Below, piece by piece: positions 35,690-46,072 of a DNA stretch of 64,000 nt. A program made the position numbers and the translations under genes. The stretch comes from Cronobacter turicensis z3032. GTDB lineage: Bacteria > Pseudomonadota > Gammaproteobacteria > Enterobacterales > Enterobacteriaceae. The number at the start of each line of letters is the position of its first letter. The stretch's first letter is position 1. Location of the stretch: contig FN543093.2 of assembly GCA_000027065.2 (NCBI GenBank), positions 2,608,074 to 2,672,073 on the forward strand, read 5' to 3'. The notes beneath the pieces are model-generated. The model searched no databases. It saw only the letters and a list, made by a program, of their open reading frames with translations, and was not told the origin of the DNA.

Positions 35690-36559
35690 TTAAAAAGGTT
35701 CCCAGGTGGCGAACAGGCTGACGCTTAGCAGCACCAGCGCACCGAGCGCCACCTCCAGTTTTGTCATCAGGATAAACCGGCGCTGCGCCGTCGCCTGACG
35801 TGAAAATTTCGGCACCAGAACATAGCGGTTAATCAGCGCGATGGCCACCATGACCGCCACCAGCGCGATTTTAAATGCCAGCATCCGGACATAGCCGCTC
35901 TCAAAGGGCCAGACCATGCCGAGGATCAGTATGCCGTTAATGATGCCTGTCGCGATAACTCCCGCCACCGCTACGTGCCCGTAGCGTGAAAAACGCATCA
36001 TGGCGGTGATGGCGTCCGCGCGCCACGGCGCGTCTTTCGCAACGCGCATCAGGATCAGGAGCGGCACGAGACCGCCGAACCACCAGGCGGCACACAGCAC
36101 ATGCAGCGCATAACAGAGCCGCTGGAGCGCGCCGGTTAGCCCCTCGTACATCGCGCCATGCCCGACGCCCGCAAGCAACACAAGCTGCACGCAAAATAAG
36201 ATAAGCAGCAGTCCACTGCGCCGCGCCGCCAGCCAGACGCACGGCAGCGTCACGAGCGCCAGCAGGATTTGCCACAGCCACACCGCGCCAAAGCGCGTCG
36301 ATAACATCGCCTGCCAGATAGCCGGGCGCAGACTGTCCGCCGCGCCGTCGCCCATCAGTCCCGCCTGAACCGCGAAAATCGCTACGGCGCTGATAACCGT
36401 CGCCAGCGCAGCACTGCGCCAGCGCGCGCGCAGGCGCTGCGCGAGATGTCGTCCGAGCGCGTCAGGCGCCAGCCACGCGCAGAACAGCGCCCCGCCCGCG
36501 CCGAGCATCAGCGCGGCGACATGGACGAAACGCAGCGCGACATAAACGCTTTCCAGCAC
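35690..36559 (-). CDS. copD: Inner-membrane copper-related protein CopD (YebZ)
   Basis: 289 residues (E. coli YebZ 290) with about eight hydrophobic helices and conserved histidines in the membrane (HVAALMLG, GVGHGAMYEG, LHVLCAAWW). The CopD family is thought to import copper delivered by CopC. It follows copC after 4 nt and is followed by yebY after 14 nt. Confidence 0.92.
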   Translation of the reverse strand: MLESVYVALRFVHVAALMLGAGGALFCAWLAPDALGRHLAQRLRARWRSAALATVISAVAIFAVQAGLMGDGAADSLRPAIWQAMLSTRFGAVWLWQILLALVTLPCVWLAARRSGLLLILFCVQLVLLAGVGHGAMYEGLTGALQRLCYALHVLCAAWWFGGLVPLLILMRVAKDAPWRADAITAMMRFSRYGHVAVAGVIATGIINGILILGMVWPFESGYVRMLAFKIALVAVMVAIALINRYVLVPKFSRQATAQRRFILMTKLEVALGALVLLSVSLFATWEPF

Positions 36560-36563
36560 GACG

Positions 36564-36947
36564 TTACTTCACGCTAAACCGGTAGCTGCCTTTGGTTTTA
36601 TGACCGTCCACCGACACCACGTGCCACTGCACCTGGTACTCGCCGCTCGCGAGCGGCGCGGCAAGCGGCGCTACCAGCTGTTTATCATCATTCGGCGCGC
36701 GTTTGACCGCGCCGGTATCCGTTTTTTTGCCATCCGGGCCTGTCAGCGTCACGCCGCTGAACGCAGGCTCGATGCCTTCGGAAAAGGTTAAGGTCAGCGC
36801 CTCGGGCGATGCGTCAACCGTCGCGTTGGCGGCGGGCTGTTGCGTTTTAAGGTGCGCATGCGCCAGTACGGCGGGCGTGGTCATGACGGCGGCGACAAGC
36901 GCCAGCGCACGGCAAAAACGTGCGGCAAAAGGTGCCATATTATTCAT
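36564..36947 (-). CDS. copC: Periplasmic copper-binding protein CopC (YobA)
   Basis: 127 residues. A signal peptide (about 1-29, cleaved after AVLA) leaves His1 as the new N-terminus in HAHL, the residue that with the later His of VDGHK forms the Cu(II) site of the CopC family. The methionine-rich Cu(I) site of plasmid-borne CopC is missing, as in chromosomal YobA. First gene of copC-copD-yebY. Confidence 0.92.
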   Translation of the reverse strand: MNNMAPFAARFCRALALVAAVMTTPAVLAHAHLKTQQPAANATVDASPEALTLTFSEGIEPAFSGVTLTGPDGKKTDTGAVKRAPNDDKQLVAPLAAPLASGEYQVQWHVVSVDGHKTKGSYRFSVK

Positions 36948-37084
36948 TCCTTTTTATTATAAATCAGTCGCAAGAATACCCTCGCGTCAATGGCAAGTCG
37001 AGCCGGGAAGGCACATCCCGCCACATAAGGCTTGTCATCCGGCGCGCGGCGCAGTACCTTCACGGCGATTAAGAGGAGCACACC

Positions 37085-37315
37085 ATGAACCAGAACCTTG
37101 CCCTACTTCCGCAGGAAGAGATGGATAAAGTGAACGTCGATCTGGCGGCTTCCGGCGTGGCGTTTAAAGAGCGCTACAATATGCCGGTCATCGCCGAAGC
37201 CGTAGAGCGCGAACAGCCTGAGCATTTGCGCGACTGGTTTCGCGAGCGTCTTATCGCGCATCGCCTGGCGTCGGTGAATCTCTCCCGCCTGCCCTACGAA
37301 CCTAAAATGAAATAA
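37085..37315 (+). CDS. holE: DNA polymerase III theta subunit
   Basis: 76 residues, the E. coli length and highly conserved ([20 protein letters not shown], cut as [14 protein letters not shown] and [10 protein letters not shown]). Theta binds the epsilon proofreading subunit in the polymerase III core and stabilises it. ATG at 37085 with AAGAGGAG upstream. Divergent from copC and 71 bp before exoX. Confidence 0.97.
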   Translation: MNQNLALLPQEEMDKVNVDLAASGVAFKERYNMPVIAEAVEREQPEHLRDWFRERLIAHRLASVNLSRLPYEPKMK

Positions 37316-37386
37316 CGGCTTTCTGCCTCGCCCGCGGTCATCACTGATGACGGCGGGCGTCTGTTTTCCCTTCCGGCGGAGCGCAT

Positions 37387-38049
37387 ATGCTACGGATTAT
37401 TGATACCGAAACCTGCGGACTGCAGGGCGGCGTTGTCGAAGTGGCGTCGGTGGACATCATCGACGGCGCGATAGTCAACCCGATGAGCGATCTGGTGCGC
37501 CCGGACCGCCCTATCAGCCATCAGGCGATGGCGATACATAAGATTACCGAGGCGATGGTCGCGGATAAGCCGTATATCGAAGACGTTATCCCGCGTTACC
37601 ACGGCAGCCCGTGGTATGTGGCGCATAACGCCAGCTTTGATCGTAAAGTCCTGCCCGAAATGCCGGGCGAATGGATATGCACCGTCAAGCTGGCGCGCCG
37701 CCTGTGGCCAGGCATTCGCTACAGCAATATGGGGCTGTATAAATCCCTCAAGCTACAGGTTGAAACGCCTGCGGGCCTGCATCATCACCGCGCGCTGTTT
37801 GACTGCTACATTACGGCGGCGCTGCTGCTGGAGATCATGAAAGTCTCCGGCTGGACGCCGGAAGAGATGGTCAATATTACCGGGCGTCCGCAGCTTATCG
37901 CCACGCTGCCGTTTGGCAAATACCGCGGCGAGCCGGTGGCCGACATCGCCGGGCGCGATCCAGGGTATCTGCGCTGGATGCTGAATAACGTCAAACAGCT
38001 TAACCCGGATTTGCGTCTGACGTTAAAGCACTACCTCGATAACGATTAA
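37387..38049 (+). CDS. exoX: Exodeoxyribonuclease X
   Basis: 220 residues, the E. coli length. DEDDh-type 3'-5' exonuclease: IDTETCGL (first Asp and Glu), [10 protein letters not shown] (Asp) and [10 protein letters not shown] (His and Asp). It degrades single- and double-stranded DNA and takes part in mismatch repair strand removal and UV repair. A C-terminal DUF3820-like extension has [14 protein letters not shown]. Its stop overlaps the convergent ptrB stop by 4 bp. Confidence 0.96.
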   Translation: MLRIIDTETCGLQGGVVEVASVDIIDGAIVNPMSDLVRPDRPISHQAMAIHKITEAMVADKPYIEDVIPRYHGSPWYVAHNASFDRKVLPEMPGEWICTVKLARRLWPGIRYSNMGLYKSLKLQVETPAGLHHHRALFDCYITAALLLEIMKVSGWTPEEMVNITGRPQLIATLPFGKYRGEPVADIAGRDPGYLRWMLNNVKQLNPDLRLTLKHYLDND

Positions 38050-40109
38050 TCCGCGAGCGGGTCCGGCGGCAGCGTGCCCTGGGCCAGCCCAATCAGAAAC
38101 GCGTACTCCATCGCCACGCCCTCGTAAGATTTAAATCGCCCCGATTTCCCGCCGTGCCCGGAATCCATATCGGTACACAGCAGCAGCAGATTGTCATCGG
38201 TTTTCAGTTCGCGCAGCTTCGCCACCCATTTTGCCGGCTCCCAGTACTGCACCTGCGAATCATGCAGGCCGGTCGTCACCAGCAGATGCGGATAGCGCTG
38301 CGCGCTCACGCAGTCATAAGGGCTGTAACTCTTCATGTAGAAGTAATATTCCTTATCCGCCGGATTGCCCCACTCTTCAAATTCACCGGTGGTAAGCGGA
38401 ATGGATTCGTCGAGCATAGTGGTGACGACATCCACAAACGGCACCTGCGCAATCACGCCGCGAAACAGCGTCGGGCGCTCGTTAATCGCCGTGCCCATCA
38501 GCATACCGCCCGCGCTACCGCCCATGCCGAAGAGATAATCCGGGTCGCCATAGCGCTGCGCCAGCAGCGCGTCGCACACGTCCAGGTAGTCGTTAAAGGT
38601 ATTTTTCTTCTTCAGGAATTTCCCTTCTTCATACCACTGCTGGCCGAGCTCGCCGCCGCCGCGCACATGGGCGATAGCGTAGACGAAGCCGCGATCCAGC
38701 AGGCTCAACCGGCTGGCGCTGAAATCGGCGTCGATACAAGTGCCGTAAGAGCCGTAGCCGTAGACCAGCAGCGGGTTTTTCCCTTCCCGGAAATGGCCTT
38801 TGTGCCAGACGAGCGACACTGGCACCTCGACGCCGTCGCGCGCGGTGATCCAGAGGTGTTCGCTCTGGTAGTTGGCGGCGTCAAACCCCGCCACTTCGGT
38901 CTGTTTCAGTACGCGGCGCTCGCCGGTTTCCATGTTCAGCTCAAAGAGCGTGTCCGGCATGGTCATCGATGAGTAACCATAACGCAGCTTGCAGGTTTCC
39001 GGCTCCGGGTTATAGGCAACCCAGGTGACATACGCCGGATCGTCAAAGGCAATGCCTGTTGATTCATGCGTTTTGCGGTTGATTTGCCGCAGGCTGGTGA
39101 GGCCGCGCTGGCGCTCTTCCACGACCAGCCAGTCGGCAAACAGCGTAAAGCCCTCCAGCATCACGTGCTCGCGCGCCGGGATTATCTCTTCCCAGCGAGC
39201 TTCATCGCGCACGCGGCTGCGGTACAGCCCGAAGTTTTTCCCGGCGCGGTTAGAACGGATGTAAAACATATGCTGGAAGTGATCGACGCTGTATTCGTGA
39301 TCTTTACGACGCGGCAGGAAGCTTAGCGGCGGCGCGTCCGGGAGATCGGCGTTCACCAGCAACACCTCTGTCGTGGTGGCGCTGCCGAGGAAAATCAGAA
39401 TGAAATTCTGCGACGTAGTTTTATAGAGGCTGACGTAAAACGTCTCGTCTTTCTCTTCATAGACCAGTTCATCCTGATCGGCGGCGGTATCGAGGGTATG
39501 ACGCCAGATCTGGTACGGCAGCAGCGTTACCGGATGTTTACGCACGTAATAGAGCGTGCGCGAGTCGTTGGCCCAGACAAAGCTCGCCGAAACATTTTCC
39601 AGCACCTCCGGGTACCACTGCCCGGTGTCCAGATTACGAAAGCGCAGCCCATACTGTCGGCGCGAAAGAAAATCTTCCGCCACCGCCATCACGGTGTTAT
39701 CCGGCGCGATATCCATACCGCCGAGCGTATAAAATTCGCTGCGGGCGGCGCGCTTATTGCCATCCAGCAGAACGTCCCACTCTTCCCACTCGCTGTGTAT
39801 CACCGACTGACGCTGATAAATCGCGTATTCGCAGCCGGTTTCGTAAATCTGCCGGTAGCGATAGCCGTTTTTGACGTAAGGCGCCGAGACGTCACGCGGC
39901 GGAATACGGCTGACCATTTCAGAGAGCAACCGCTCTTCCAGCGCGCTTTGCGTGGACATCACGCGTCGCCCGTAGTCGTTTTCCTGATGCAGGTAATCCA
40001 GCACGTCCGGCTGCGCGCGCGTGTCGTCCCGCAGCCAGTAGTAGTTGTCGATGCGGGTGTCGCCATGCTGTGTAATGGCGTAGGGGATCTGTTTCGCTTT
40101 CGGTGGCAT
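38046..40109 (-). CDS. ptrB: Oligopeptidase B
   Basis: 687 residues (E. coli 686). Prolyl oligopeptidase family: an N-terminal seven-blade propeller (about 70-400) and a C-terminal alpha/beta hydrolase with the triad Ser in MGGSAGGM, Asp in TGLHDSQV and His in DSGHGGKSG. It cleaves peptides after Lys or Arg in the cytoplasm. The start at 40109 follows homologues; an ATG eight codons upstream (40133) is possible. Confidence 0.95.
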   Translation of the reverse strand: MPPKAKQIPYAITQHGDTRIDNYYWLRDDTRAQPDVLDYLHQENDYGRRVMSTQSALEERLLSEMVSRIPPRDVSAPYVKNGYRYRQIYETGCEYAIYQRQSVIHSEWEEWDVLLDGNKRAARSEFYTLGGMDIAPDNTVMAVAEDFLSRRQYGLRFRNLDTGQWYPEVLENVSASFVWANDSRTLYYVRKHPVTLLPYQIWRHTLDTAADQDELVYEEKDETFYVSLYKTTSQNFILIFLGSATTTEVLLVNADLPDAPPLSFLPRRKDHEYSVDHFQHMFYIRSNRAGKNFGLYRSRVRDEARWEEIIPAREHVMLEGFTLFADWLVVEERQRGLTSLRQINRKTHESTGIAFDDPAYVTWVAYNPEPETCKLRYGYSSMTMPDTLFELNMETGERRVLKQTEVAGFDAANYQSEHLWITARDGVEVPVSLVWHKGHFREGKNPLLVYGYGSYGTCIDADFSASRLSLLDRGFVYAIAHVRGGGELGQQWYEEGKFLKKKNTFNDYLDVCDALLAQRYGDPDYLFGMGGSAGGMLMGTAINERPTLFRGVIAQVPFVDVVTTMLDESIPLTTGEFEEWGNPADKEYYFYMKSYSPYDCVSAQRYPHLLVTTGLHDSQVQYWEPAKWVAKLRELKTDDNLLLLCTDMDSGHGGKSGRFKSYEGVAMEYAFLIGLAQGTLPPDPLAD

Positions 40110-40198
40110 GTCGCTGTTCTTTTTGTTTAACACACTGTAAGGGTGGCAAAACCCACGCGCGTTGCAAGCGAAACATGCCTGTTTATGGCATTATCTGC

Positions 40199-40879
40199 TT
40201 ATCCCGGCAGCGCTTTTTTCTCCTGCTGGATGTCGCGTTCAATCTCGTCACGCACGTCCTGCGGGATTTTCAGAGCGTCGCCGAGCGCCTGCAGATAGCT
40301 GCGCTCCATGAAGTGGTCGATATCGATTGCCGCACAGCTCAGGAAGTAAAGCTCCAGCGCCTCTTCTTCGTTTTTCACGTCGGCGGCAAGACGCATCGGA
40401 TCGAGCGGCTGATTAATCGCCTGCTCCACCAGTACGCGCCCCTGCGCTTCAATACCGGCTTCACGCAGCTGACGTTCAATGGCTGCGCGCTCGCTGTCAT
40501 CAATGTGCCCGTCGCTTTTAGCGGCGAACACCAGCGCCAGCACAAGACGCTCTGCGCGGCGATCCAGCGGCGTGTGCTGCTGGCCGTACTGCGGCTCATC
40601 CTGATGCGCGGCGCGAATTCTGTCTTTGTATTTGTTCCACAGCACCGTCCCGGCAACGGCACCGCCGCCCACCAGCAATGCGCCGCCGCCATATTTCGCG
40701 AGCAGTTTGCGCGATGATTTGCTGGCCACCAATAAGCCCGCGAGACCGCCGAGCGCGCCGGGGGTGATCAGATTACTGAGTCCTTTGGAGCGCAATGCAT
40801 CCTGAATGCCGGACTTACCGGATGCAGCTGCGCCGCTTTGCCCCAGCATTGACTGAAGCTGTGTTAACCAGTTGCTCAT
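40199..40879 (-). CDS. yebE: YebE, DUF533 inner-membrane protein
   Basis: 226 residues. A glycine-rich hydrophobic segment (about 36-80: [13 protein letters not shown] and [18 protein letters not shown]) is followed by a TerB-like helical domain with [17 protein letters not shown]. Function unknown; E. coli yebE belongs to the Cpx envelope-stress regulon. The start at 40879 matches the homologue (MxNWLxQLQ); the frame is open 18 codons further upstream. Confidence 0.92.
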   Translation of the reverse strand: MSNWLTQLQSMLGQSGAAASGKSGIQDALRSKGLSNLITPGALGGLAGLLVASKSSRKLLAKYGGGALLVGGGAVAGTVLWNKYKDRIRAAHQDEPQYGQQHTPLDRRAERLVLALVFAAKSDGHIDDSERAAIERQLREAGIEAQGRVLVEQAINQPLDPMRLAADVKNEEEALELYFLSCAAIDIDHFMERSYLQALGDALKIPQDVRDEIERDIQQEKKALPG

Positions 40880-40993
40880 TATGTTCCTCTGCGCTGATGA
40901 GTGATAACCCAAGCGTAAGCGAGCGGACGTCAAGATGTGTCGGGGAACCGCAAGGAAGGGAAAAGACGCGGCCCCGGTAAGGGCCGCAGAGGA

Positions 40994-41341
40994 TCAGTGC
41001 TGATAGTGCGCCTGGCCCGCGGCGCAGTCGACCATCACCTGGTAGTGAATATCGGTGTTTTTACCGCGCACGGTCAGCGGCACTTTCCATTTATCGTTTT
41101 TGCCCACGATCTCTTTGCTGTTGATCCAGGCGACCGGATCGGCCTGCCCCAGCGTTTTCTGATCGTCAGCCCATTTCACAATACGGTTTTGCAGATAGTC
41201 GCGCTTGACGCTCGCCGCGATACCTTCCGCCGTCATGCCTTCGCATTTCGGGAAATGCACCTGGCGCGGGTCATCCGCGTGCGCAGCGCTTGCGGCGGTG
41301 AGTAATGCAAAAGAAATCAGGGCTCCTGCGATTTTTTTCAT
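40994..41341 (-). CDS. yebF: Extracellular carrier protein YebF
   Basis: 115 residues (E. coli 118). A signal peptide (about 1-22, ending SAAHA) and a mature domain with the conserved FPKCEGM and VDCAAG cysteines forming one disulfide. In E. coli YebF is secreted past the outer membrane through OmpF/OmpC porins. ATG at 41341 has GGAGAAG upstream; the frame is open to 41494 but only the internal start gives a signal peptide. Confidence 0.94.
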   Translation of the reverse strand: MKKIAGALISFALLTAASAAHADDPRQVHFPKCEGMTAEGIAASVKRDYLQNRIVKWADDQKTLGQADPVAWINSKEIVGKNDKWKVPLTVRGKNTDIHYQVMVDCAAGQAHYQH

Positions 41342-41571
41342 CGTGCTTCTCCGAAGACGGGTGATGAAAAAAGTCTGGTACAAAAACAGCGAAGCGCAAG
41401 GGAACCCTACAAAATGAGGGGGTAAAACTGAGGGGGGAACGTGAGAGTAGGCAGCGGACAGCGGACTATGTAACCGTAGTCCCACCCAAAACACCCGCTA
41501 ACGTGAAAATGGTACTCACGTTGAGCAAACGCGAAAGATCAGCCGCAAGAACCCGACGCGCGAGAAACCGC

Positions 41572-41600
41572 GCCGCTGGCGCTATAATGCCGCCAGCGGC
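41572..41600. repeat. Perfect 10-bp inverted repeat after yebG with TATAAT in its loop
   Basis: GCCGCTGGCG (41572-41581) and CGCCAGCGGC (41591-41600) are perfect complements with the loop CTATAATGC. It lies 16 bp past the yebG stop. It can act as the yebG 3' hairpin, though the T-tract is short (GTTTC). The loop also reads as a -10 box on the plus strand. Confidence 0.6.
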
Positions 41601-41615
41601 ACAGGGAGAAGACGA

Positions 41616-41966
41616 TCAGGCCGCTTTGGTGCGTTTACGCGCGCTGTGCAGCGCGACAGCGCCCTCTTCACCTTCAGCCGACGCTTCCGGGGCAGCTTCT
41701 GCCGCGCCGTCAGTGTGCTCGCTGGTTTCCTGCGGCAGACGACCGGTGCGCACGATAGTGCTGAGGTTGTCTTTCTGCTCGGCCATCCACAGCGCCAGCT
41801 GCTCGACCTGACCTTCCGCGAAACCGACAGGCGCCTGTCCCAGCCAGCCTTCCAGGGCTTCGGCTAAGTCCAGCATTTTGTCCCAGGCGTCGGCTTCCTT
41901 CTTACTGGCAAATGACATTTTTTCCACACCCTCACGGATAACGACGTATTTAATTTCTACCGCCAT
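41616..41966 (-). CDS. yebG: SOS-induced protein YebG
   Basis: 116 residues, about 20 longer than E. coli YebG (96). The first 75 residues match well ([32 protein letters not shown]), while the C-terminal 40 residues form an acidic Ala/Glu-rich stretch ending in a basic RKRTKAA. Function unknown; it is LexA-controlled, and a near-consensus LexA box lies 16 bp upstream of the start. The longer tail may be normal for this genus. Confidence 0.93.
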   Translation of the reverse strand: MAVEIKYVVIREGVEKMSFASKKEADAWDKMLDLAEALEGWLGQAPVGFAEGQVEQLALWMAEQKDNLSTIVRTGRLPQETSEHTDGAAEAAPEASAEGEEGAVALHSARKRTKAA

Positions 41967-41982
41967 GATGCAACTCCCGTTA

Positions 41983-41998
41983 CTGTATTTATATACAG
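41983..41998 (-). promoter_or_regulatory. LexA (SOS) box of yebG
   Basis: CTGT-N8-ACAG with an A/T-only centre (ATTTATAT), flanked by TA on both sides, is very close to the ideal LexA operator. It lies 16 bp before the yebG start, so it overlaps the promoter. Confidence 0.93.
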
Positions 41999-42042
41999 TA
42001 TAAACCTGCGCGAACCGAAATGCAAACCGTCTGCGATGCGCA

Positions 42043-42058
42043 AAGCAAACGTTTTCGT
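42043..42058 (+). promoter_or_regulatory. PurR box of purT
   Basis: AAGCAAACGTTTTCGT is a full match to the PurR consensus ANGCAAACGTTTNCNT. A -10-like TATACT follows at 42060-42065, so PurR with hypoxanthine or guanine would block the purT promoter. Confidence 0.9.
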
Positions 42059-42098
42059 ATATACTGCCGCCAGAATTTCACACAGCAGGAATACCGCT

Positions 42099-43277
42099 AT
42101 GGCTATGTTAGGTACCGCACTGCGCCCGTCAGCAACCCGCGTGATGCTGCTTGGCTCAGGAGAACTCGGAAAAGAAGTGGCGCTTGAATGCCAGCGTCTG
42201 GGCATTGAGGTGATCGCCGTTGATCGCTACGCCGATGCGCCCGCCATGCAGGTGGCGCACCGCAGTCACGTTATCAATATGCTCGACGGCGCAGCGCTGA
42301 AAAAACTGGTAGCGCAGGAGATGCCGGACTTTATCGTGCCGGAAATCGAAGCTATCGCCACCGACGCGCTCGTTGAGCTTGAACAGCAGGGCCAGCGCGT
42401 GGTGCCTGGCGCCCGCGCCGCCCGTCTGACCATGAACCGTGAAGGCATCCGTCGCCTCGCCGCCGAAGAGCTTGGCCTGCCGACCTCAACTTATCGCTTC
42501 GCCGAAAACGAAGCGGAATTTCGCGAGGCGGTGGCGGAAATCGGCCTGCCGTGCATCGTCAAACCGGTCATGAGTTCCTCCGGCAAGGGCCAGAGCGTTG
42601 TTCGTAGCAGCGATGCGCTGGACGGTGCCTGGCAGTATGCGCAGCAGGGCGGACGCGCCGGCGCGGGGAAAGTCATCGTCGAAGGCGTAGTGCAGTTTGA
42701 TTTTGAAATCACGCTACTCACCATCAGCGCCGTGGACGGCGTGCATTTCTGCGCGCCTATCGGTCATCGCCAGGAAGACGGCGATTACCGCGAATCCTGG
42801 CAGCCCCAACAGATGAGCGAGGCGGCGCTGGCGCGCGCCCAGGAGATTGCGCAGAAGGTGGTGCAGGCGCTCGGCGGTTACGGCCTGTTCGGCGTCGAGC
42901 TGTTTGTCTGCGGCGACGAGGTGATATTCAGTGAAGTATCGCCACGGCCGCACGATACCGGGATGGTGACGCTTATCTCTCAGGATCTCTCAGAGTTCGC
43001 GCTGCACGTGCGCGCGTTTCTCGGTCTGCCGGTCGGCGGTATTCGCCAGTACGGCCCGGCCGCCTCGGCGGTGATCCTGCCGACGCTGAAAAGTGATGAC
43101 GTGAAGTTTGGCGAGCTCTCCGGGGCATTGGGCGCCGGTCTGCAACTGCGCCTCTTCGGCAAGCCGGAAATCGACGGTTCACGCCGTCTGGGCGTGGCGC
43201 TCGCCACCGGCGAGACGGTTGATGACGCCATCGCGCGCGCGAAGGCCTCCGCCGCCGCCGTGATCGTAAAAGGCTAA
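42099..43277 (+). CDS. purT: Formate-dependent phosphoribosylglycinamide formyltransferase
   Basis: 392 residues, the E. coli length. ATP-grasp enzyme making formyl-GAR from GAR, formate and ATP in purine synthesis, a folate-free alternative to PurN. Visible: [12 protein letters not shown] (N-terminal substrate domain), [12 protein letters not shown] (ATP loop) and [10 protein letters not shown] (Mg2+ ligands). The ATG at 42099 has CAGGA 8 nt upstream; the in-frame ATG at 42036 falls within the PurR box. Its stop abuts the eda terminator. Confidence 0.96.
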   Translation: MAMLGTALRPSATRVMLLGSGELGKEVALECQRLGIEVIAVDRYADAPAMQVAHRSHVINMLDGAALKKLVAQEMPDFIVPEIEAIATDALVELEQQGQRVVPGARAARLTMNREGIRRLAAEELGLPTSTYRFAENEAEFREAVAEIGLPCIVKPVMSSSGKGQSVVRSSDALDGAWQYAQQGGRAGAGKVIVEGVVQFDFEITLLTISAVDGVHFCAPIGHRQEDGDYRESWQPQQMSEAALARAQEIAQKVVQALGGYGLFGVELFVCGDEVIFSEVSPRPHDTGMVTLISQDLSEFALHVRAFLGLPVGGIRQYGPAASAVILPTLKSDDVKFGELSGALGAGLQLRLFGKPEIDGSRRLGVALATGETVDDAIARAKASAAAVIVKG

Positions 43278-43307
43278 AAAAAACGCGCCGCCCGTGAAGG
43301 CGGCGCG
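43276..43307 (-). terminator. Terminator of eda
   Basis: CGCGCCGCC (43284-43292) pairs with GGCGGCGCG (43299-43307), loop CGTGAA; read on the minus strand it ends in eight T. It overlaps the last base of purT, which may use the same hairpin. Confidence 0.92.
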
Positions 43308-43331
43308 CTGCATTTCAGGTCGCGTAAAAAG

Positions 43332-43970
43332 TTACTGCGCGCCTTCCACCGCTTCGCGGGCAAGTTTCGTAATGCGATCCCAGTCGCCCGCTTCCATCGC
43401 ATCCGCCGGCACCAGCCAGGAGCCGCCGATGCACAGCACGCTTTTTAGCGCCAGATAGTCACGGTAGTTGGCAGGCGAAATGCCGCCCGTCGGGCAGAAA
43501 CGCACCTGGGAGAACGGGCCTGCGATAGCCTGCAGCGCTTTGGTGCCGCCGTTGGCTTCCGCCGGGAAGAATTTAAACTCTTTCAGGCCGTAATCCATGC
43601 CCAGCATCAGTTCGGAAACGGTGCTGATGCCAGGGATCAGCGGGATGGTGCCTTCGGTCGCGGCTTTCAGCAGCGGCTCGGTGAGGCCCGGGCTGATGGC
43701 GAACTGCGCGCCAGCCTCAGTCACCTCTTTGAGCTGCTGCGCGTTCAGCACGGTGCCCGCGCCGATGATGGCGTCCGGCACTTCTTTGGCGATAGCGCGG
43801 ATAGCGTCCATCGCACATGCGGTGCGCAGGGTCACTTCCAGCACGCGCACGCCGCCTGCCAGCAACGCCTTCGCCATCGGGACCGCGTGCTCCAGCTTGT
43901 TAATCACAATCACCGGCACGACCGGACCGCTTTTCAGGATCTGTTCGGCACTCGTTTTCCAGTTTTTCAT
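43332..43970 (-). CDS. eda: KDPG/KHG aldolase
   Basis: 212 residues (E. coli 213). Class I aldolase splitting 2-keto-3-deoxy-6-phosphogluconate to pyruvate and glyceraldehyde 3-phosphate. The Schiff-base lysine is in EFKFFPAE (about 133) and the catalytic Glu in VLEVTLRT (about 45). It is 57 bp after edd and cotranscribed. The kdgR product probably also represses it, as in E. coli. Confidence 0.97.
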   Translation of the reverse strand: MKNWKTSAEQILKSGPVVPVIVINKLEHAVPMAKALLAGGVRVLEVTLRTACAMDAIRAIAKEVPDAIIGAGTVLNAQQLKEVTEAGAQFAISPGLTEPLLKAATEGTIPLIPGISTVSELMLGMDYGLKEFKFFPAEANGGTKALQAIAGPFSQVRFCPTGGISPANYRDYLALKSVLCIGGSWLVPADAMEAGDWDRITKLAREAVEGAQ

Positions 43971-44027
43971 CTGTGGATCTCTCCCGCCATTTTTAAAGAG
44001 TGTGGCGCGCGCCTGCGCACCTGATAG

Positions 44028-45839
44028 TTAAAAGTCGATGCAGGTCGCGCCCTGCTCCGCCCCGGACAGTTTTTCACGCAGCGCACCGAACAGCTCGCGC
44101 CCCGTTCCCACGCGCTGGGCGCTGAGATTCGGGTGGTAAGGCTCACGCCGCGCCAGTTCGTCTTCATCCACCAGCAGCGTCAGTTCGCCGGTCTGTCCGT
44201 TGACGCGGATGATATCGCCGTCGCGCACTTTCGCGAGCAGCCCGCCGTCGTAAGCTTCGGGCGTCACGTGGATGGCCGAAGGCACTTTCCCCGACGCGCC
44301 GGAGAGGCGACCATCCGTGACCAATGCAATTTTGAAACAGCGGTCCAATAATACACCAAGCGGCGGCATAAGTTTATGTAATTCTGGCATCCCGTTCGCT
44401 TTTGGCCCCTGATGGCGCACCACCACGACGCAATCGCGGTCCAGCAGCCCGGCCTCAAAGGCAGGCAAGACGTCGTGCTGGCTTTCGAACACCACGGCGG
44501 GCGCTTCGACGACCTGGTTTTCCACCGGCACGGCAGACGTTTTCATCACCGCGCGGCCAAGGTTGCCGCTCAGCACTTTGGTGCCGCCATGCTTCGAGAA
44601 CGGGGTGTCGAGGGTCGCGATAGTGGCGTTATCCAGCGAGGCTGGCGCCCCGTCGCGCCAGGCAAGTTCGCCGTTGTCGAGCCACGGCTCCTGGGTATAG
44701 CGCGCAAGACCAAAGCCCGCCACCGTGTTGACATCTTCATGCAGCAACCCGCCTTTCAGCAGCTCGCGCATCAGCACCGGTACGCCGCCCGCAGCCTGGA
44801 AGTGGTTGATATCCGCCGGACCGTTCGGGTAGAGGCGCGCCAGCAGCGGCACAATGTCGGAGATCGCGGAGAAATCATCCCAGTTAATGATGATGCCCGC
44901 TGCACGCGCCATCGCCACCAGATGCATGGTGTGGTTGGTGGAGCCGCCGGTGGCGAGCAGCGCCACGATGCCGTTCACCACTACTTTTTCATCCACCAGT
45001 TTGCCAAGCGGCATCCAGTCGTTGCCGTTGCCGGTAAGGCGCGTGACCTGACGCGCGGCGGCGGCGGTCAGCGCGTGGCGCAGCGGCGCGTCCGGGTGAA
45101 CAAACGAGGAGCCTGGCAGTTGCATCCCCATAAATTCAATGACCATCTGGTTGGTATTGGCGGTGCCGTAGAAGGTGCAGGTGCCGGGCTCGTGATAAGA
45201 CGCGGCTTCGGATTCCAGCAGCGCCGCGCGATCCACTTTGCCTTCGGCGTAGAGCTGGCGAATGCGTACTTTTTCTTTGTTCGGCAGGCCGCTCGACATC
45301 GGGCCGGACGGGATAAATACGGCGGGCAGATGCCCGAAAGAGAGCGCCGCCATCGCCAGCCCCGGCACGATTTTGTCGCACACGCCGAGGTAGAGCGCGC
45401 CGTCAAACATGTTGTGCGACAGCCCCACCGCCGCCGACATAGCTATCACTTCGCGGCTCAGCAGCGACAGTTCCATACCGTCCTGCCCCTGCGTCACGCC
45501 GTCGCACATGGCGGGCACGCCGCCTGCGACCTGCGCCACCGCGCCGACGCTGTGCAGCGCCTCGCGGATCTGCTGCGGATAGTTTTCGTAAGGCTGGTGC
45601 GCGGAGAGCATGTCGTTATAGGAAGTAATGATGCCGATATTGTTACGCAGCATACTTTTCAGCGCCGCTTTGTCATCCGGCTGGCAGGCGGCGAAGCCGT
45701 GGGCCAGATTGCCGCAGGCGAGGCTGGCGCGATGCACGGTCTGGCTTTTCGCCTCTTCGATGCGGGCCAGGTAAGCGTCACGCGTGGCGCGGGAGCGTTC
45801 GGTAATACGTTTTGTTACCCGTAACAATTCAGGATGCAT
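44028..45839 (-). CDS. edd: 6-phosphogluconate dehydratase
   Basis: 603 residues, the E. coli length. IlvD/Edd-family dehydratase with a labile [4Fe-4S] cluster; conserved cysteines are in [17 protein letters not shown] and [15 protein letters not shown]. It removes water from 6-phosphogluconate to give KDPG, the first committed Entner-Doudoroff step. ATG with GAGGA 6 nt upstream. Operators for GntR and HexR lie 160-210 bp upstream. Confidence 0.97.
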   Translation of the reverse strand: MHPELLRVTKRITERSRATRDAYLARIEEAKSQTVHRASLACGNLAHGFAACQPDDKAALKSMLRNNIGIITSYNDMLSAHQPYENYPQQIREALHSVGAVAQVAGGVPAMCDGVTQGQDGMELSLLSREVIAMSAAVGLSHNMFDGALYLGVCDKIVPGLAMAALSFGHLPAVFIPSGPMSSGLPNKEKVRIRQLYAEGKVDRAALLESEAASYHEPGTCTFYGTANTNQMVIEFMGMQLPGSSFVHPDAPLRHALTAAAARQVTRLTGNGNDWMPLGKLVDEKVVVNGIVALLATGGSTNHTMHLVAMARAAGIIINWDDFSAISDIVPLLARLYPNGPADINHFQAAGGVPVLMRELLKGGLLHEDVNTVAGFGLARYTQEPWLDNGELAWRDGAPASLDNATIATLDTPFSKHGGTKVLSGNLGRAVMKTSAVPVENQVVEAPAVVFESQHDVLPAFEAGLLDRDCVVVVRHQGPKANGMPELHKLMPPLGVLLDRCFKIALVTDGRLSGASGKVPSAIHVTPEAYDGGLLAKVRDGDIIRVNGQTGELTLLVDEDELARREPYHPNLSAQRVGTGRELFGALREKLSGAEQGATCIDF

Positions 45840-45963
45840 AAAAAGTCCTCTCTGGTTTTCTGCCTGAGGCCGCCTTTCCAGACGTTGCGCAACATACCGG
45901 AGTTGTCACGTATACGCGCCAGCCGCGCCTCGCAAGAGCAAAATCGCTTCAGCCAGTGTAATG

Positions 45964-45998
45964 AAAAAAGCCCCGCTGGTGAATCCAGTCGGGGCTTT
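45964..45998 (-). terminator. Hairpin between zwf and edd
   Basis: GCCCCG (45970-45975) pairs with CGGGGC (45990-45995), extended by CTGG/CCAG inside and A/T pairs outside; on the minus strand it ends in TTTTTT. It can terminate zwf. Because the edd operators lie upstream of it, it also falls in the probable edd leader. Confidence 0.82.
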
Positions 45999-46001
45999 AA
46001 A

Positions 46002-46016
46002 ACAGAATTTTTTACA
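46002..46016 (-). promoter_or_regulatory. Candidate HexR site in the edd control region
   Basis: On the minus strand TGTAAAAAATTCTGT matches the HexR consensus TGTAATTAAATTACA at ten of fifteen positions, with a perfect left half. It is 19 bp from the GntR operator. HexR represses edd-eda in several gammaproteobacteria. Confidence 0.4.
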
Positions 46017-46034
46017 CAACCACTGTTCCGGATC

Positions 46035-46050
46035 ATGTTACCGGTAAAGT
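46035..46050 (-). promoter_or_regulatory. GntR operator of edd-eda
   Basis: ATGTTACCGGTAAAGT (plus strand) matches the GntR operator ATGTTACCGGTAACAT at 14 of 16 positions. E. coli edd-eda is induced by gluconate through GntR. It sits 22 bp past the zwf start-distal end, between the zwf stop at 46073 and the hairpin. Confidence 0.75.
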
Positions 46051-46072
46051 AACACGCTTCCGCGATGGTCGA

